64,000 bases of DNA from Psychromarinibacter sp048262455 (GCA_048262455.1 JBLXFD010000001.1:1-64000), one strand, 5' to 3'; counted from the first letter of the stretch, positions 23,676 to 33,220 are shown. The notes: generated from the sequence alone by a model not told the origin. Program-made: numbers and translations.

Positions 23676-26435
23676 ATGCCCGACGGCGCCCCCCTCCGCT
23701 CGCTCACCTTCACCCTCGACGGCGCTGACGTCACCGTCCCTGAGGGCACCACCATCTGGCAGGCCGCGCAGGGGCAGGGCACCACGATCCCGCACCTGTG
23801 CCACCGGCCGCAGCCCGGCTACCGCCCCGACGGCAACTGCCGCGCCTGCATGGTGGAGGTGGAGGGCGAGCGGGTTCTGGCTGCCTCCTGCGTCCGTCCC
23901 GTCGCAGAGGGCATGGTGGTGCGCACCGACAGCCCCCGCGCCGAGAAGTCCCGCCGCATGGTGGTGGAGCTGCTGGCCGCCGACCAGCCGGAGACCCCGC
24001 GCGATGCCGCCTCGCACTTCGCCACAACCGCCGCGGGGCAGGGCGTCGAAGGCAGCCGCTTCCCCCGGATCGAGCCGCACCGCCAGCCGCCCGCCGATAC
24101 CAGCCACGTCGCCATGCAGGTCAACCTCGACGCCTGCATTCACTGCAACCTCTGCGTCCGCGCCTGCCGCGAGGTGCAGGTCAACGACGTGATCGGCATG
24201 GCCCTGCGCGGCCACGACACCCAGGTGGTCTTCGACCAAGGCGACCCCATGGGCCTGTCCACCTGCGTGGCCTGCGGCGAATGCGTGCAGGCCTGCCCCA
24301 CCGGCGCGCTGATGGAGGCGAGCCTGATGACGGAGGGGCAGGGCGACAGCGCGGCCCATGACCGCGAGGTCGCCTCGGTCTGCCCCTATTGCGGCGTCGG
24401 CTGCCAGCTGACCTTCAAGGTGAAGGACGACCGCATCCTCTTTGTCGACGGCGCACCCGGCCCGTCCAATGAGAACCGGCTTTGCGTCAAGGGCCGCTTC
24501 GGCTTCGACTACGTCCATCACCCGCACCGGCTGACCCGGCCGCTGATCCGCCGCGACGACGCGCCGGCCAAGGGGCTGAACGTGGATCCCGCCGACCCCT
24601 CCACCCATTTCCGCGAGGCCAGCTGGGACGAGGCGCTGGATGCCGCCGCCGCCGGGCTGGCGCGGCTGCGCGAGGATGCGGGCACGCGCGTCGCCGGCTT
24701 CGGCAGCGCCAAGTGCTCGAACGAAGAGGCCTACCTGTTCCAGAAGCTGATCCGCCAGGGCTTCGGGCACAACAACGTCGACCACTGCACCCGGCTGTGC
24801 CACGCTTCCTCGGTCGCGGCGCTGATGGAGAACGTCGGCTCTGCCGCCGTGACCGCCACATTCAACGAGATCGAGCACGCCGACGTCGCCATCGTCATCG
24901 GCGCCAATCCCGTGGAAAACCACCCGGTCGCCGCCACCTACTTCAAGCAGTTCGCGCGGCGCGGCGGCAAGCTGATCGTGATGGACCCCCGCGGCGTCGG
25001 GTTGCGCCGCCACGCCAGCCACATGCTGCAGTTCAAGCCGGGCGCCGACGTGGCGATGCTGAACGCGATCATGCACGTGATCGTCGAGGAGGGGCTCTAC
25101 GACGCCCAGTACATCGCCGGCTTCACCGAGAACTGGGAGGCGATGAAGACCCACCTGCAGGGCTTCCCGCCCGAGAAGATGGCCGAGGTCTGCGGCATCC
25201 CCGCCGAAACCCTGCGCGATGTCGCGCGCACCTTCGCCACGGCGCGGACCGGGATGATCTTCTGGGGCATGGGCATCAGCCAGCACGTGCACGGCACCGA
25301 CAACTCGCGCTGCCTGATCAGCCTGGCGCTGATGTGCGGCCACGTGGGGCGGCCCGGCACCGGGCTGCATCCCTTGCGCGGGCAGAACAACGTGCAGGGC
25401 GCCTCTGACGCCGGGTTGATCCCGATGTTCCTGCCGGACTACCAGCCGGTGGGCGACGCGGGCGTGCGCGCCGCCTTCACCGAGGTCTGGCAATCCGGGG
25501 ACTTCAGCGCCGAGAAGGGCCTGACGGTGGTGGAGATCATGGAGGCGGTGCACGCGGACCAGATCCGCGGCATGTACATACTGGGCGAGAACCCAGCCAT
25601 GTCCGACCCCGACGTGGACCACGCCCGCGCCGCGCTGGCCAAGCTGGAACACCTGGTGGTGCAGGACATCTTCCTGACCGAAACCGCCTGCTACGCCGAC
25701 GTGATCCTGCCCGCCGCCGCCTGGCCGGAGAAGACCGGCACCGTCACCAATACCAATCGGCAGGTGCAGATGGGCCGCCCCGCAGTGCCGCCGCCGGGCG
25801 AGGCGCGCGAGGACTGGTGGATCGAGGTGGAACTGGCCCGGCGGCTGGGGCTCGACTGGGGCTATACCCACCCGCGCGAGGTCTTCGCCGAGATGAAGCG
25901 GAACATGGGCTCGCTCGACAACATCACCTGGGACCGGCTGGAGCGAGAGGCCGTGACCTACCCGTCTTCGGGCCCCGAGGACCCCGGCCAGCCCGTGGTC
26001 TTCGGCGACGGCTTCCCCCGCCCCGAGGGCCGCGCCCGCTTCACCCCCGCCAGCGTGGTGCCCCCGGACGAACTGCCGGACGCGGCCTATCCCTTCGTGC
26101 TGATCACCGGCCGGCAGCTGGAGCATTGGCACACCGGATCGATGACCCGCCGCGCCAGCGTGCTGGACGCGGTGGAGCCGGAGGCGAACTGCTCGCTCCA
26201 CCCCTCAACGCTGCGCGCGATGGGCGTGGCGCCCGGGGGCAGGGTGCGGCTGACCACCCGCCGCGGCTCGGTCACGCTGATGGCGCGGGCGGACCGGGCG
26301 GTGGCGCCGGACAACGTGTTCCTGCCCTTCGCCTTCGTCGAGGCGGCGGCCAACCTGCTGACCAACGCGGCGCTGGATCCGTACGGGAAGATCCCGGAGT
26401 TCAAGTTCTCGGCGGTGCGTGTGGAGGCGGCTTAG
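23676..26435 (+). CDS. fdhF: NAD-dependent formate dehydrogenase alpha subunit (Mo/W-bis-MGD)
   Basis: Catalytic subunit of 919 aa, oxidising formate to CO2. In order: [2Fe-2S] ferredoxin-like domain (Cys near 42-70), NuoG-type His/Cys cluster region, two [4Fe-4S] ferredoxin clusters (about 152-208; CIHCNLC and CVACGEC), then the molybdopterin domain with its own cluster (CPYCGVGC near 235) and an active-site Cys in VDHCTRLC near 370. The active residue is Cys, not selenocysteine. The C-terminal MGD-binding domain begins near 790. Length and layout match soluble NAD-linked FDH such as M. extorquens Fdh1A; whether Mo or W is bound cannot be read. ATG chosen over an upstream run because AAAGG precedes it. 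Accessory fdhD/fdsC genes are not in this window. Confidence 0.92.
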   Translation: MPDGAPLRSLTFTLDGADVTVPEGTTIWQAAQGQGTTIPHLCHRPQPGYRPDGNCRACMVEVEGERVLAASCVRPVAEGMVVRTDSPRAEKSRRMVVELLAADQPETPRDAASHFATTAAGQGVEGSRFPRIEPHRQPPADTSHVAMQVNLDACIHCNLCVRACREVQVNDVIGMALRGHDTQVVFDQGDPMGLSTCVACGECVQACPTGALMEASLMTEGQGDSAAHDREVASVCPYCGVGCQLTFKVKDDRILFVDGAPGPSNENRLCVKGRFGFDYVHHPHRLTRPLIRRDDAPAKGLNVDPADPSTHFREASWDEALDAAAAGLARLREDAGTRVAGFGSAKCSNEEAYLFQKLIRQGFGHNNVDHCTRLCHASSVAALMENVGSAAVTATFNEIEHADVAIVIGANPVENHPVAATYFKQFARRGGKLIVMDPRGVGLRRHASHMLQFKPGADVAMLNAIMHVIVEEGLYDAQYIAGFTENWEAMKTHLQGFPPEKMAEVCGIPAETLRDVARTFATARTGMIFWGMGISQHVHGTDNSRCLISLALMCGHVGRPGTGLHPLRGQNNVQGASDAGLIPMFLPDYQPVGDAGVRAAFTEVWQSGDFSAEKGLTVVEIMEAVHADQIRGMYILGENPAMSDPDVDHARAALAKLEHLVVQDIFLTETACYADVILPAAAWPEKTGTVTNTNRQVQMGRPAVPPPGEAREDWWIEVELARRLGLDWGYTHPREVFAEMKRNMGSLDNITWDRLEREAVTYPSSGPEDPGQPVVFGDGFPRPEGRARFTPASVVPPDELPDAAYPFVLITGRQLEHWHTGSMTRRASVLDAVEPEANCSLHPSTLRAMGVAPGGRVRLTTRRGSVTLMARADRAVAPDNVFLPFAFVEAAANLLTNAALDPYGKIPEFKFSAVRVEAA

Positions 26436-26448
26436 GGGTGGCGCGGGT

Positions 26449-27010
26449 GGCGGGGTGAACCCCGCCCTACACCGTTTGAACGACGCGCTGACCAGCCCCC
26501 GAACAAGCCGAAGGCGCGGGGGCGAGCGCCTGCCCGTCCCGGCGGGCTGGCGCTGTGTCATCCTCGCACGACGCTCATTCTGTGCGCGGATGTGGCTGGG
26601 ATAAAGTGCTCATGCCGGTGGTCAGCAGCGCCACCCCACGGGCAGGCTTGCGTTGCGCCATGGCGGGGTGAACCCCGTCCTACCGCCTCTTGCGGACGAA
26701 GCGCTGATCCGCCCCGAACAAGCCGAAGGCGCGGGGCGAGCGCCTGCCCGTCCCCACGGGCTGGCGCTGTGTCACCCGCAGGGCTACGCTCATTCTGCGC
26801 GCGGATGTGGCGAGGATAAAGCGCCTATGACGGAGGGCAGCAGCGCCAGCCCACGGGCAGGCTGGTGTTGCGCTTTCGGCGGGGTGAACCCCGCCCTACC
26901 GCTCGATCAGAACAAAGCTCTGATCAGCCCCCAACAAGCCGAAGGTGCGGGGCGAGCGCCTGTCCGTCCTCACACCCCCGGGCAGGCTCCCGTCGCACCA
27001 TCCCGCGCAC
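26449..27010. repeat. Family A tandem intergenic repeats, three units of about 215 bp
   Basis: The 695-base gap 26436-27130 has no gene. Units begin at 26449, 26662 and 26878 (the third is truncated), each opening with the hairpin GGCGGGG-TGAA-CCCCGCC or a close variant. Within each unit is a 118-119 bp palindromic element (26529-26646; 26743-26861) with left arm CCTGCCCGT...GGGCTGGCGCTG and right arm CAGCGCCAGCCC...ACGGGCAGG, and a GATAAAG motif between them. Further units follow the fhs gene. Confidence 0.85.
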
Positions 27011-27130
27011 CCTTGCCGCTTGCCTATCACCCGTTAACGTCGCCATTGATGCGCCGTGCGCCGCTGGCGGACGCCGCCGCCGCCCACGCCGCGCTATCCA
27101 GCACCTGAAACGTCCCGAGGGAGAAGCCCC

Positions 27131-28798
27131 ATGTCCGATATCGAGATCGCCCGCGCCGCCAAGAAGAAACCGATCCAGGAGATCGGCGCCCGCCTCGGCA
27201 TCCCGAACGAGCACCTGCTGCCCTACGGCCACGACAAGGCCAAGGTCTCGGCGGAGTTCATCAAGTCCCTGCAGGACCGCCCGAACGGCCACCTCGTGCT
27301 GGTCACGGCGATCAACCCCACCCCGGCGGGCGAGGGCAAGACCACCACCACCGTGGGCCTCGGCGACGGGCTGAACGCGATCGGCAAGAAGGCGGCGATC
27401 TGCATCCGCGAGGCCTCGCTCGGCCCCTGTTTCGGGATGAAGGGCGGCGCGGCCGGGGGCGGCTATGCGCAGGTGGTGCCGATGGAGGAGATGAACCTGC
27501 ACTTCACCGGCGACTTCCACGCCATTACCAGCGCCCACAACCTGCTGGCGGCGATGCTGGACAACCATGTCTACTGGGGCAACGAGCAGGAGATCGACAT
27601 CCGTCGGATCGCGCTGCGCCGGGTGATGGACATGAACGACCGGGCGCTGCGGCAGATCGTGGCCAGCCTCGGCGGCGTGCCCAACGGCTTCCCGCGCGAG
27701 GCGGGCTTCGACATCACCGTCGCCTCCGAGGTCATGGCGATCCTCTGCCTGGCCACCGACCTGGCCGACCTGCAGAAGCGGCTGGGCGACATCATCGTCG
27801 CCTACCGCCGCGACCGCACCCCCGTCCACGCCCGCGACATCAAGGCCGACGGCGCCATGACGGTGCTGCTGAAGGACGCGATGCAGCCGAACCTCGTGCA
27901 GACGCTGGAGAACAACCCTGCCTTCGTCCACGGCGGCCCCTTTGCCAACATCGCCCACGGCTGCAACTCGGTCATGGCGACGGGCACGGCGCTGAAGCTG
28001 GCGGATTACGTGGTCACCGAGGCGGGCTTCGGCGCCGATCTCGGGGCAGAGAAGTTCTTCGACATCAAGTGCCGCAAGGCGGGGCTGAAGCCGGCGGCGG
28101 CGGTGTTGGTGGCCACGGTGCGGGCGATGAAGATGAACGGCGGCGTGGCGAAGGACGACCTGGGGGCAGAGAACGTGGCGGCGGTGAAGAAGGGCTGCGC
28201 CAACCTCGGGCGGCACATCGAGAACGTGCGGTCCTTCGGGGTGCCGGTGGTGGTGGCGATCAACCACTTCGTCTCGGACACCGAGGCGGAGATCCAGGCG
28301 GTGATCGACTACGTGGAAAGCCACGGCCCCCGCGCGATCCTCTGCCGGCACTGGGCCGAGGGTTCGGCCGGCTCGGCCGACCTCGCCCGCCACGTGGTGG
28401 AACTGGTGGAACACGGCAACGCCCAGTTCGCGCCGCTCTACGACGACGAGATGGGCCTGTTCGAGAAGATCGAGACCGTCGCCAAGCGGATCTACCGCGC
28501 CGACGAGGTGCTGGCCGACAAGAAGATCCGCGACCAGCTGCGCGAGTGGGAGGCACAGGGCTACGGCCACCTGCCGGTCTGCATGGCCAAGACGCAGTAC
28601 TCCTTCTCCACCGACCCCAACCTGCGCGGCGCTCCCGTCGGCCACAGCCTGCCGGTGCGCGAGGTGCGGCTGTCGGCGGGGGCGGGGTTCGTGGTGGTGA
28701 TCTGCGGCGAGATCATGACCATGCCGGGCCTGCCGCGCGTGCCCTCGGCCGAGACCATCGGTTTGAACGAGGCGGGGGAGGTTGTGGGGCTGTTCTGA
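27131..28798 (+). CDS. fhs: Formate--tetrahydrofolate ligase
   Basis: 555 aa, the usual family length. ATP-dependent ligation of formate to tetrahydrofolate, giving 10-formyl-THF. The N-terminal P-loop-like segment PTPAGEGKTTTT is at about residues 61-72, and PGLPRVPSAE is conserved near the C-terminus. ATG preceded by GAGGGAGAA. Placed just after NAD-linked formate dehydrogenase, so formate can be either burned to CO2 or taken into folate one-carbon units. Its flanks on both sides are filled with family A repeats. Confidence 0.96.
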   Translation: MSDIEIARAAKKKPIQEIGARLGIPNEHLLPYGHDKAKVSAEFIKSLQDRPNGHLVLVTAINPTPAGEGKTTTTVGLGDGLNAIGKKAAICIREASLGPCFGMKGGAAGGGYAQVVPMEEMNLHFTGDFHAITSAHNLLAAMLDNHVYWGNEQEIDIRRIALRRVMDMNDRALRQIVASLGGVPNGFPREAGFDITVASEVMAILCLATDLADLQKRLGDIIVAYRRDRTPVHARDIKADGAMTVLLKDAMQPNLVQTLENNPAFVHGGPFANIAHGCNSVMATGTALKLADYVVTEAGFGADLGAEKFFDIKCRKAGLKPAAAVLVATVRAMKMNGGVAKDDLGAENVAAVKKGCANLGRHIENVRSFGVPVVVAINHFVSDTEAEIQAVIDYVESHGPRAILCRHWAEGSAGSADLARHVVELVEHGNAQFAPLYDDEMGLFEKIETVAKRIYRADEVLADKKIRDQLREWEAQGYGHLPVCMAKTQYSFSTDPNLRGAPVGHSLPVREVRLSAGAGFVVVICGEIMTMPGLPRVPSAETIGLNEAGEVVGLF

Positions 28799-28804
28799 CG
28801 TTGG

Positions 28805-29105
28805 GGCGGGGTGAACCCCGCCCCTGCACCTTGGTTCGAGCGAAGCGCTGATCCGCCCCGAACAAGCCGAAGGCGCGGGGCGAGCGCCTGCCCGTCCCGG
28901 CGGGCTGGCGCTTTGTCATCCTCGTGCGACGTTCATTCGTTGTGCGGATGTGGCTGGGATAAAGCGCCCAAGCCGGGGGCAGCGGCGCCAGCCCACGGGC
29001 AGGCTCATGTCTCGCCATTGGCGGGGTGACCCCCCCCTACAGCTTCCTCCGAACGAAGCTGGTGCGCCTCCAGCAAGCCGGAAACGCGGAACGAACGCTC
29101 TGTAG
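28805..29105. repeat. Family A intergenic repeats after fhs
   Basis: The gap 28799-29174 has no gene. A full unit starts at 28805 in the same orientation as the copies before fhs, with the palindromic element at 28887-29003; a degenerate second unit starts at 29020 and fades near 29105. It is followed by an A/T-rich stretch (about 29106-29175) just before the 3' end of the convergent flavin-monooxygenase gene. Confidence 0.82.
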
Positions 29106-29174
29106 TGACAGTGGATTACGACAATTTTTACCGCAAATTAATCGCAACATAATGAATATAATATCGCAATCGTT

Positions 29175-30158
29175 CTACTCGCCCCCCAACACCCCCGCCG
29201 CAATCTCGAACGACCGCAGTCGCGCCTGATGGTCATGGATCTGCCCCGTCAGGATCACCTCGTCCGGCGCGAACCGGTCGATCCAACCCTCCAGCGCCGC
29301 CCTCACCGTGGCCGGCGCGCCGGTGGCGTGGACGCTCAGCGCCGCCTCCACCATCTCCAGCTCTCCGGGCGAGGCGACGGCGGCGAAGTCTTCGACCGGC
29401 GCCGGCAGCGGGCCGGGCTGGCCGCGTCGGAGGTTAACGAAGGCCTGCTGCATGGAGCTGCGCAGCCGCGTACCCTCGGCGTCGGTCTCGGCGGCGAAGA
29501 CGTTGATGGCCAGCATGAAGTGCGGCCGCTCCAGCTGCCCCGGGCGGAAGGTCTCGCGGTAGACCTGCACCGCCTGTTCCAGCGCCGCCGGGGCAAAGTG
29601 CGAGGCGAAGGCGTAGGGCAGGCCGAGGTAGGCGGCCAGCTGCGCGCCGTAGAGGCTGGAGCCGAGCATCCACAGCGGCACCCCGGTCCCCGTGCCCGGC
29701 ACCGCGCGGACCCGGCGGTCCGGCGCGTCGGGGCCGAGGTATTCCATCAGCTCCACCACCGCGTTGGGGAAGTCGTCCTCGCCCGCCATCCCCCGCCGCA
29801 GCGCCCGCGCCGTGGCCATGTCAGTGCCCGGCGCGCGGCCGAGGCCCAGGTCGATGCGGTCCGGAAAGAGGGTGGCGAGGGTGCCGAACTGTTCCGCGAT
29901 CACCAGCGGCGCGTGGTTGGGCAGCATCACCCCGCCGGCGCCCACCCGGATCGTCCGGGTATGTGCGGCCACGTGGCCGATCACCACCGAGGTGGCGGCC
30001 GAGGCGATGCCGGGCATGTTGTGATGCTCGGCCAGCCAGTAGCGCCGGTAGCCCCAGCTTTCGGCATGGCGGGCCAGGTCGACGGAATTGGCCAGCGCCT
30101 GCGCCGGGGTGCTGCCGGCGGGCACCGGCGAGAGGTCGAGGACGGAATAGGGGGGCAT
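29175..30158 (-). CDS. LLM-class flavin-dependent oxidoreductase
   Basis: Luciferase-like monooxygenase family protein of 327 aa, of the MsnO8/YhbW-like subgroup. WLAEHHNMPG, the GGVMLPNH stretch and LGLGRAPGTD are recognisable family segments for flavin and core-barrel packing. Substrate unknown. ATG has AGGAG upstream. Convergent with fhs, divergent from nothing close; it lies 117 bases downstream of a gene on the same strand and could be co-transcribed with it. Confidence 0.88.
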   Translation of the reverse strand: MPPYSVLDLSPVPAGSTPAQALANSVDLARHAESWGYRRYWLAEHHNMPGIASAATSVVIGHVAAHTRTIRVGAGGVMLPNHAPLVIAEQFGTLATLFPDRIDLGLGRAPGTDMATARALRRGMAGEDDFPNAVVELMEYLGPDAPDRRVRAVPGTGTGVPLWMLGSSLYGAQLAAYLGLPYAFASHFAPAALEQAVQVYRETFRPGQLERPHFMLAINVFAAETDAEGTRLRSSMQQAFVNLRRGQPGPLPAPVEDFAAVASPGELEMVEAALSVHATGAPATVRAALEGWIDRFAPDEVILTGQIHDHQARLRSFEIAAGVLGGE

Positions 30159-30275
30159 CTGGGTTCTCCTGCGCTGGGGTCCCAGATAGGCCCGGTCATG
30201 CGGCGGCGCCAGACGCGCGCGGCGGATTTCGTGGCGGTGGCCGGGCCGGGAGGGCCCGGTCCCCGCCGGGGCCCC

Positions 30276-30839
30276 TCAGAAGTACCTGTCCTCCAGCGTC
30301 AGCCAGAAGGCCAGCAGGTCGCTGCCGTGAACCTCGCGTCCGGTGCGGCGGTGCAGCAGGAAGATGTCGGCGCTCAGCAGCGCGATGGCGCGGTAAAGCT
30401 CGTGCAGCGTGCCCGCCAGCCGCGTGTCGGGCGGCTGGCCGTCGTCGCCGGGCCGGGCGATGGAGACCCAGCAGGCGACCCGCCGCCAGGTGTCCAGCGA
30501 CCCCTCGCTGCGGGCAAGGCGCAGCTCTTCCAGCCGGCCCGCGGTGACGGTCATGCCGAAGGCCAGTTCCTCTGCCTGCGCGCAGGGGGCGGCGGAGACG
30601 AGGTTGCGGGTGGCGACGTTGGGCGGCAGCCTGCGGTGCAGCAGGTCGCGCAGCAGCCGGTTGCAATGGTGATCCAGCGCGCCGGAGCGGATGCGGCCAA
30701 GCCCCGGTTCCAGCCGCAGCGGCGGCGCGTCGGGGCGCGCTTCGGCCTGCGTGACGGGGAGGGGCGGCACCGGGGCTGGCGGAACCGGGATCGGGGTGGG
30801 CGGGGCCGTTAGTAGGCTGGGGGCGAATGCGACTGACAT
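30276..30839 (-). CDS. Hypothetical protein
   Basis: 187 aa with a Pro/Ala-rich N-terminus (first 40 residues) and an apparently helical remainder. I recognise no family. The ribosome site is weak, and the N-terminal low-complexity stretch could be partly non-coding; an internal start is possible. It lies 82 bases after the homoserine dehydrogenase gene on the same strand. Codon use is like its neighbours, which supports a real gene. Confidence 0.55.
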   Translation of the reverse strand: MSVAFAPSLLTAPPTPIPVPPAPVPPLPVTQAEARPDAPPLRLEPGLGRIRSGALDHHCNRLLRDLLHRRLPPNVATRNLVSAAPCAQAEELAFGMTVTAGRLEELRLARSEGSLDTWRRVACWVSIARPGDDGQPPDTRLAGTLHELYRAIALLSADIFLLHRRTGREVHGSDLLAFWLTLEDRYF

Positions 30840-30921
30840 GCCGTTTCGTACCCCGGCGCCCCTTGCCGTCCGGTTAATGATGAAGCGGTCCGCCGGGCTT
30901 TGCCTTCGCGGCCCCCGGGGC

Positions 30922-32208
30922 TCAGACTTCCTCGATGCGGATCGCCACCGGCTCGCCCTCGACCACCCCGGTGGCGCCCATGCCGGACAGCGCCCGGTCC
31001 AGCGCCTCGCGGGAGCATTTGTGCGTCACGATCAGCACCGGCGCGGTGGTGCGGTCGTGCTGGTACTGGCGCATCCGGTCGATCGAGACCCCGGCCTCGC
31101 CCAGCGCCGTGGCCACCCGGGCCAGCGCGCCCGGCTTGTCCTGCAGGTCCATGCGCAGGTAGAAGGCCGCCGGCGCGGTGGCGCGGGCCGGGACCGGCGC
31201 GGCGAGCGAGCTGGCGGGCTGCCCGAAGGTGGACACCCGGATGCCTCGGGCGATGTCCAGCACGTCGCTCATCACCGCGCTGGCGGTGGGACCTTCGCCG
31301 GCGCCGGCGCCGCGCAGCACGATCTGCCCGGCCGCGTCGCCTTCCAGCACCACCATGTTGGTGCCGCCGTCCAGCTGCCCCAGCGGGCTGTCGGCGGGCA
31401 CGAGACAGGGCGACATGCGCTGTTCTAGCCCCCGCCCGGTCATCTGCGCCACCCCCAGCAGCTTGATGCGGTAGCCCATGTCGCGGGCCTGCTCGATGTC
31501 GTCGATGGCGATGCGGCCGATGCCCTCCAGCTCCACCGAGGGGAAATCCACCCGGGTGCCGAAGGCGATGGCGGCCAGCAGCGACAGCTTGTGCCCGGCG
31601 TCGATCCCGCCCACGTCAAGCTGCGGGTCCGCCTCGAGGTAGCCCAGCGCGTTGGCCTCCTCGAAGACCTCCTCGTAGGGCAGGCCGGCGTGTTCCATGC
31701 GGGTGAGGATGTAGTTGCAGGTGCCGTTCATGACGCCCATGACCCGCTGCACCTCGTTGCCCGCCAGCCCTTCCGTCAGCGCCTTGACCACCGGGATGCC
31801 GCCGGCCACCGCCGCCTCGAACCGCAGGGCGACGCCGGCGGTCTCGGCCGCCTCGGCCAGCGCCTGCCCGTGCAGGGCCAGCATCGCCTTGTTGGCGGTG
31901 ACCACGTCCTTGCCGGCTGCGATGGCGGCCTCGGTCGCGGCCTTGGCGGGCCCGTCGGAGCCGCCCATCAGCTCGACGAAGACATCCACGTCGTCGCGGC
32001 GGGCGAGGGCGACGGGGTCGTCCTCCCACCCGTATTCGTTCAGCCGGACGCCGCGGTCCTTGGCGCGGGTGCGGGCGGAGACGGCGGTGATCTCGATGCT
32101 GCGGCCGGAGCGGGCGGCGATCAGCTGGGCGCGGCGCTGGATGATCTTGACGACGCCGGTGCCGACGGTGCCGAGCCCGGCAATCCCGAGCCGCAGGGGG
32201 GTGGTCAT
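30922..32208 (-). CDS. hom: Homoserine dehydrogenase
   Basis: 428 aa, the usual length for enzymes with a C-terminal ACT domain. Catalyses NAD(P)H reduction of aspartate semialdehyde to homoserine (Thr/Met/Ile branch). NAD motif GLGTVGTG (about residues 10-17), ELMGG, catalytic Lys in GHKLSLLAA, and an ACT domain from about residue 350 that would sense an end-product amino acid. ATG with GGAGAAAG just upstream. The 586-base upstream gap holds family B repeats rather than another gene. Confidence 0.95.
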   Translation of the reverse strand: MTTPLRLGIAGLGTVGTGVVKIIQRRAQLIAARSGRSIEITAVSARTRAKDRGVRLNEYGWEDDPVALARRDDVDVFVELMGGSDGPAKAATEAAIAAGKDVVTANKAMLALHGQALAEAAETAGVALRFEAAVAGGIPVVKALTEGLAGNEVQRVMGVMNGTCNYILTRMEHAGLPYEEVFEEANALGYLEADPQLDVGGIDAGHKLSLLAAIAFGTRVDFPSVELEGIGRIAIDDIEQARDMGYRIKLLGVAQMTGRGLEQRMSPCLVPADSPLGQLDGGTNMVVLEGDAAGQIVLRGAGAGEGPTASAVMSDVLDIARGIRVSTFGQPASSLAAPVPARATAPAAFYLRMDLQDKPGALARVATALGEAGVSIDRMRQYQHDRTTAPVLIVTHKCSREALDRALSGMGATGVVEGEPVAIRIEEV

Positions 32209-32339
32209 GGGGCTTTCTCCGTCGTTTGGATGTGCTGGGTCGGATCGAGACGCTGGTTAGCGGGTCTGGTGGTGGGGTGCAACGGTGGGGCGGGGGTGCG
32301 GGGGGCGAAGTGACAGACCTACTGGCGTGGACATGAGCA

Positions 32340-32775
32340 CCCCGGCCCGGAACGAGGCACGCAGTGCCGCCGGGCCAGCGCCCGTCCGTCCCCCGGGCGG
32401 GCGCTTCGTCACCGTTGGCGCGCGGGTCGAGCGAGGACGTGGCGGTGGGATAAAGCGGCGACCACCAGCGGGGGGAGCGCCCACCCACGGACGGGCGCTG
32501 GCCCTTTGTCGGGCATAAGCACCCGGCCCGGAACAAGGCACGAAGTGCCGCCGGGCCAGCGCCCGTCCGTCCGCCGGGCGGGCGCTCCGTAACCGTTTGC
32601 ACGGGGGTGGAGCGAGGACGTGGCGGTGAGATAAAGTGAGGACCACCAGCGGAGTGTGCGCCCACCCACGGACGGGCGCTGGCCCTCTGTTGTGGTAGAA
32701 TCCGCCGGGCAGGCTCTTCGCTGCCGTTGAAGCGTGGGCGAGGCGTTAAGATAAAGTGAAGACCTCCAGCGATAG
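32340..32775. repeat. Family B tandem repeats with perfect 18-bp inverted arms
   Basis: The gap 32209-32794 has no gene. Two units 181 bases apart begin at 32341 and 32522; a third partial unit ends near 32775. Each full unit contains an element bounded by perfect inverted copies of GGGCCAGCGCCCGTCCGT: 32372-32389 with 32487-32504, and 32553-32570 with 32668-32685 (each element 133 bp). A GATAAAG motif lies inside at 32449, 32630 and 32750, as in family A. Arms and internal motif order match family A, so both are one family. Confidence 0.88.
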
Positions 32776-32794
32776 CCCCGCCCCTCCGCCGCGC

Positions 32795-33220
32795 TCAGCC
32801 CCCCAGCTGTTCCAGCCTCGGCGCGATGCGCTTGCGGGTGTCCTCGTCCACCGAGATCCCCCTCAGCAGCCGCGCCCTCTCGCGCAGGCGGTCGGCGCGG
32901 GCGGAGGTGTCGCCCTGCGTCACCCGCTCCAGCGGCGCGGCGCGGGCGCGCAACTCGGCGGCGCGCAGGCCGATCCGCCCGGTCTCCCGCGCCAGCGGCG
33001 GCACGCCGCGCGCCTTCAGCCGGTCGGCCCGCGCCTTCAGCGGCCCCGCTTCCGCCCCCGTCAGCCGCGCATCGCCGCGCCGGTCCAGAACCTCGTTCAG
33101 GGGCACCAGCGTCGGGAAGGGCGCGCGCCGCGCCTCGGGAGAGATGGCGGCGTCCAGCTGCGGGAACTCGGCGCAGCCGGCAAGCAGCGCGGCGAGCAGC
33201 AGAAAGCGGGCAGGGGGCAA
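32795..33220 (-). CDS. Putative small lipoprotein
   Basis: About 141 aa. A short signal sequence (PARFLLLAALLAGC) ends in a lipobox with Cys near residue 15; the remainder is Arg/Leu/Ala-rich and predicted helical, periplasmic. No family recognised. A TTG at 33220 is chosen because GGAG lies eight bases upstream and it places the signal sequence at the N-terminus; a longer reading to 33367 would put the hydrophobic segment mid-protein and cross the divergent TetR gene start. Confidence 0.65.
   Translation of the reverse strand: MPPARFLLLAALLAGCAEFPQLDAAISPEARRAPFPTLVPLNEVLDRRGDARLTGAEAGPLKARADRLKARGVPPLARETGRIGLRAAELRARAAPLERVTQGDTSARADRLRERARLLRGISVDEDTRKRIAPRLEQLGG

Noticed and set aside
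24778..24800. Selenocysteine in formate dehydrogenase
   Set aside because: The catalytic position is a TGC cysteine codon in VDHCTRLC; no in-frame TGA occurs.
26449..27010. Tandem repeats considered as a CRISPR array
   Set aside because: Units are about 215 bp and conserved across their full length; no short repeat with unique spacers and no cas genes.
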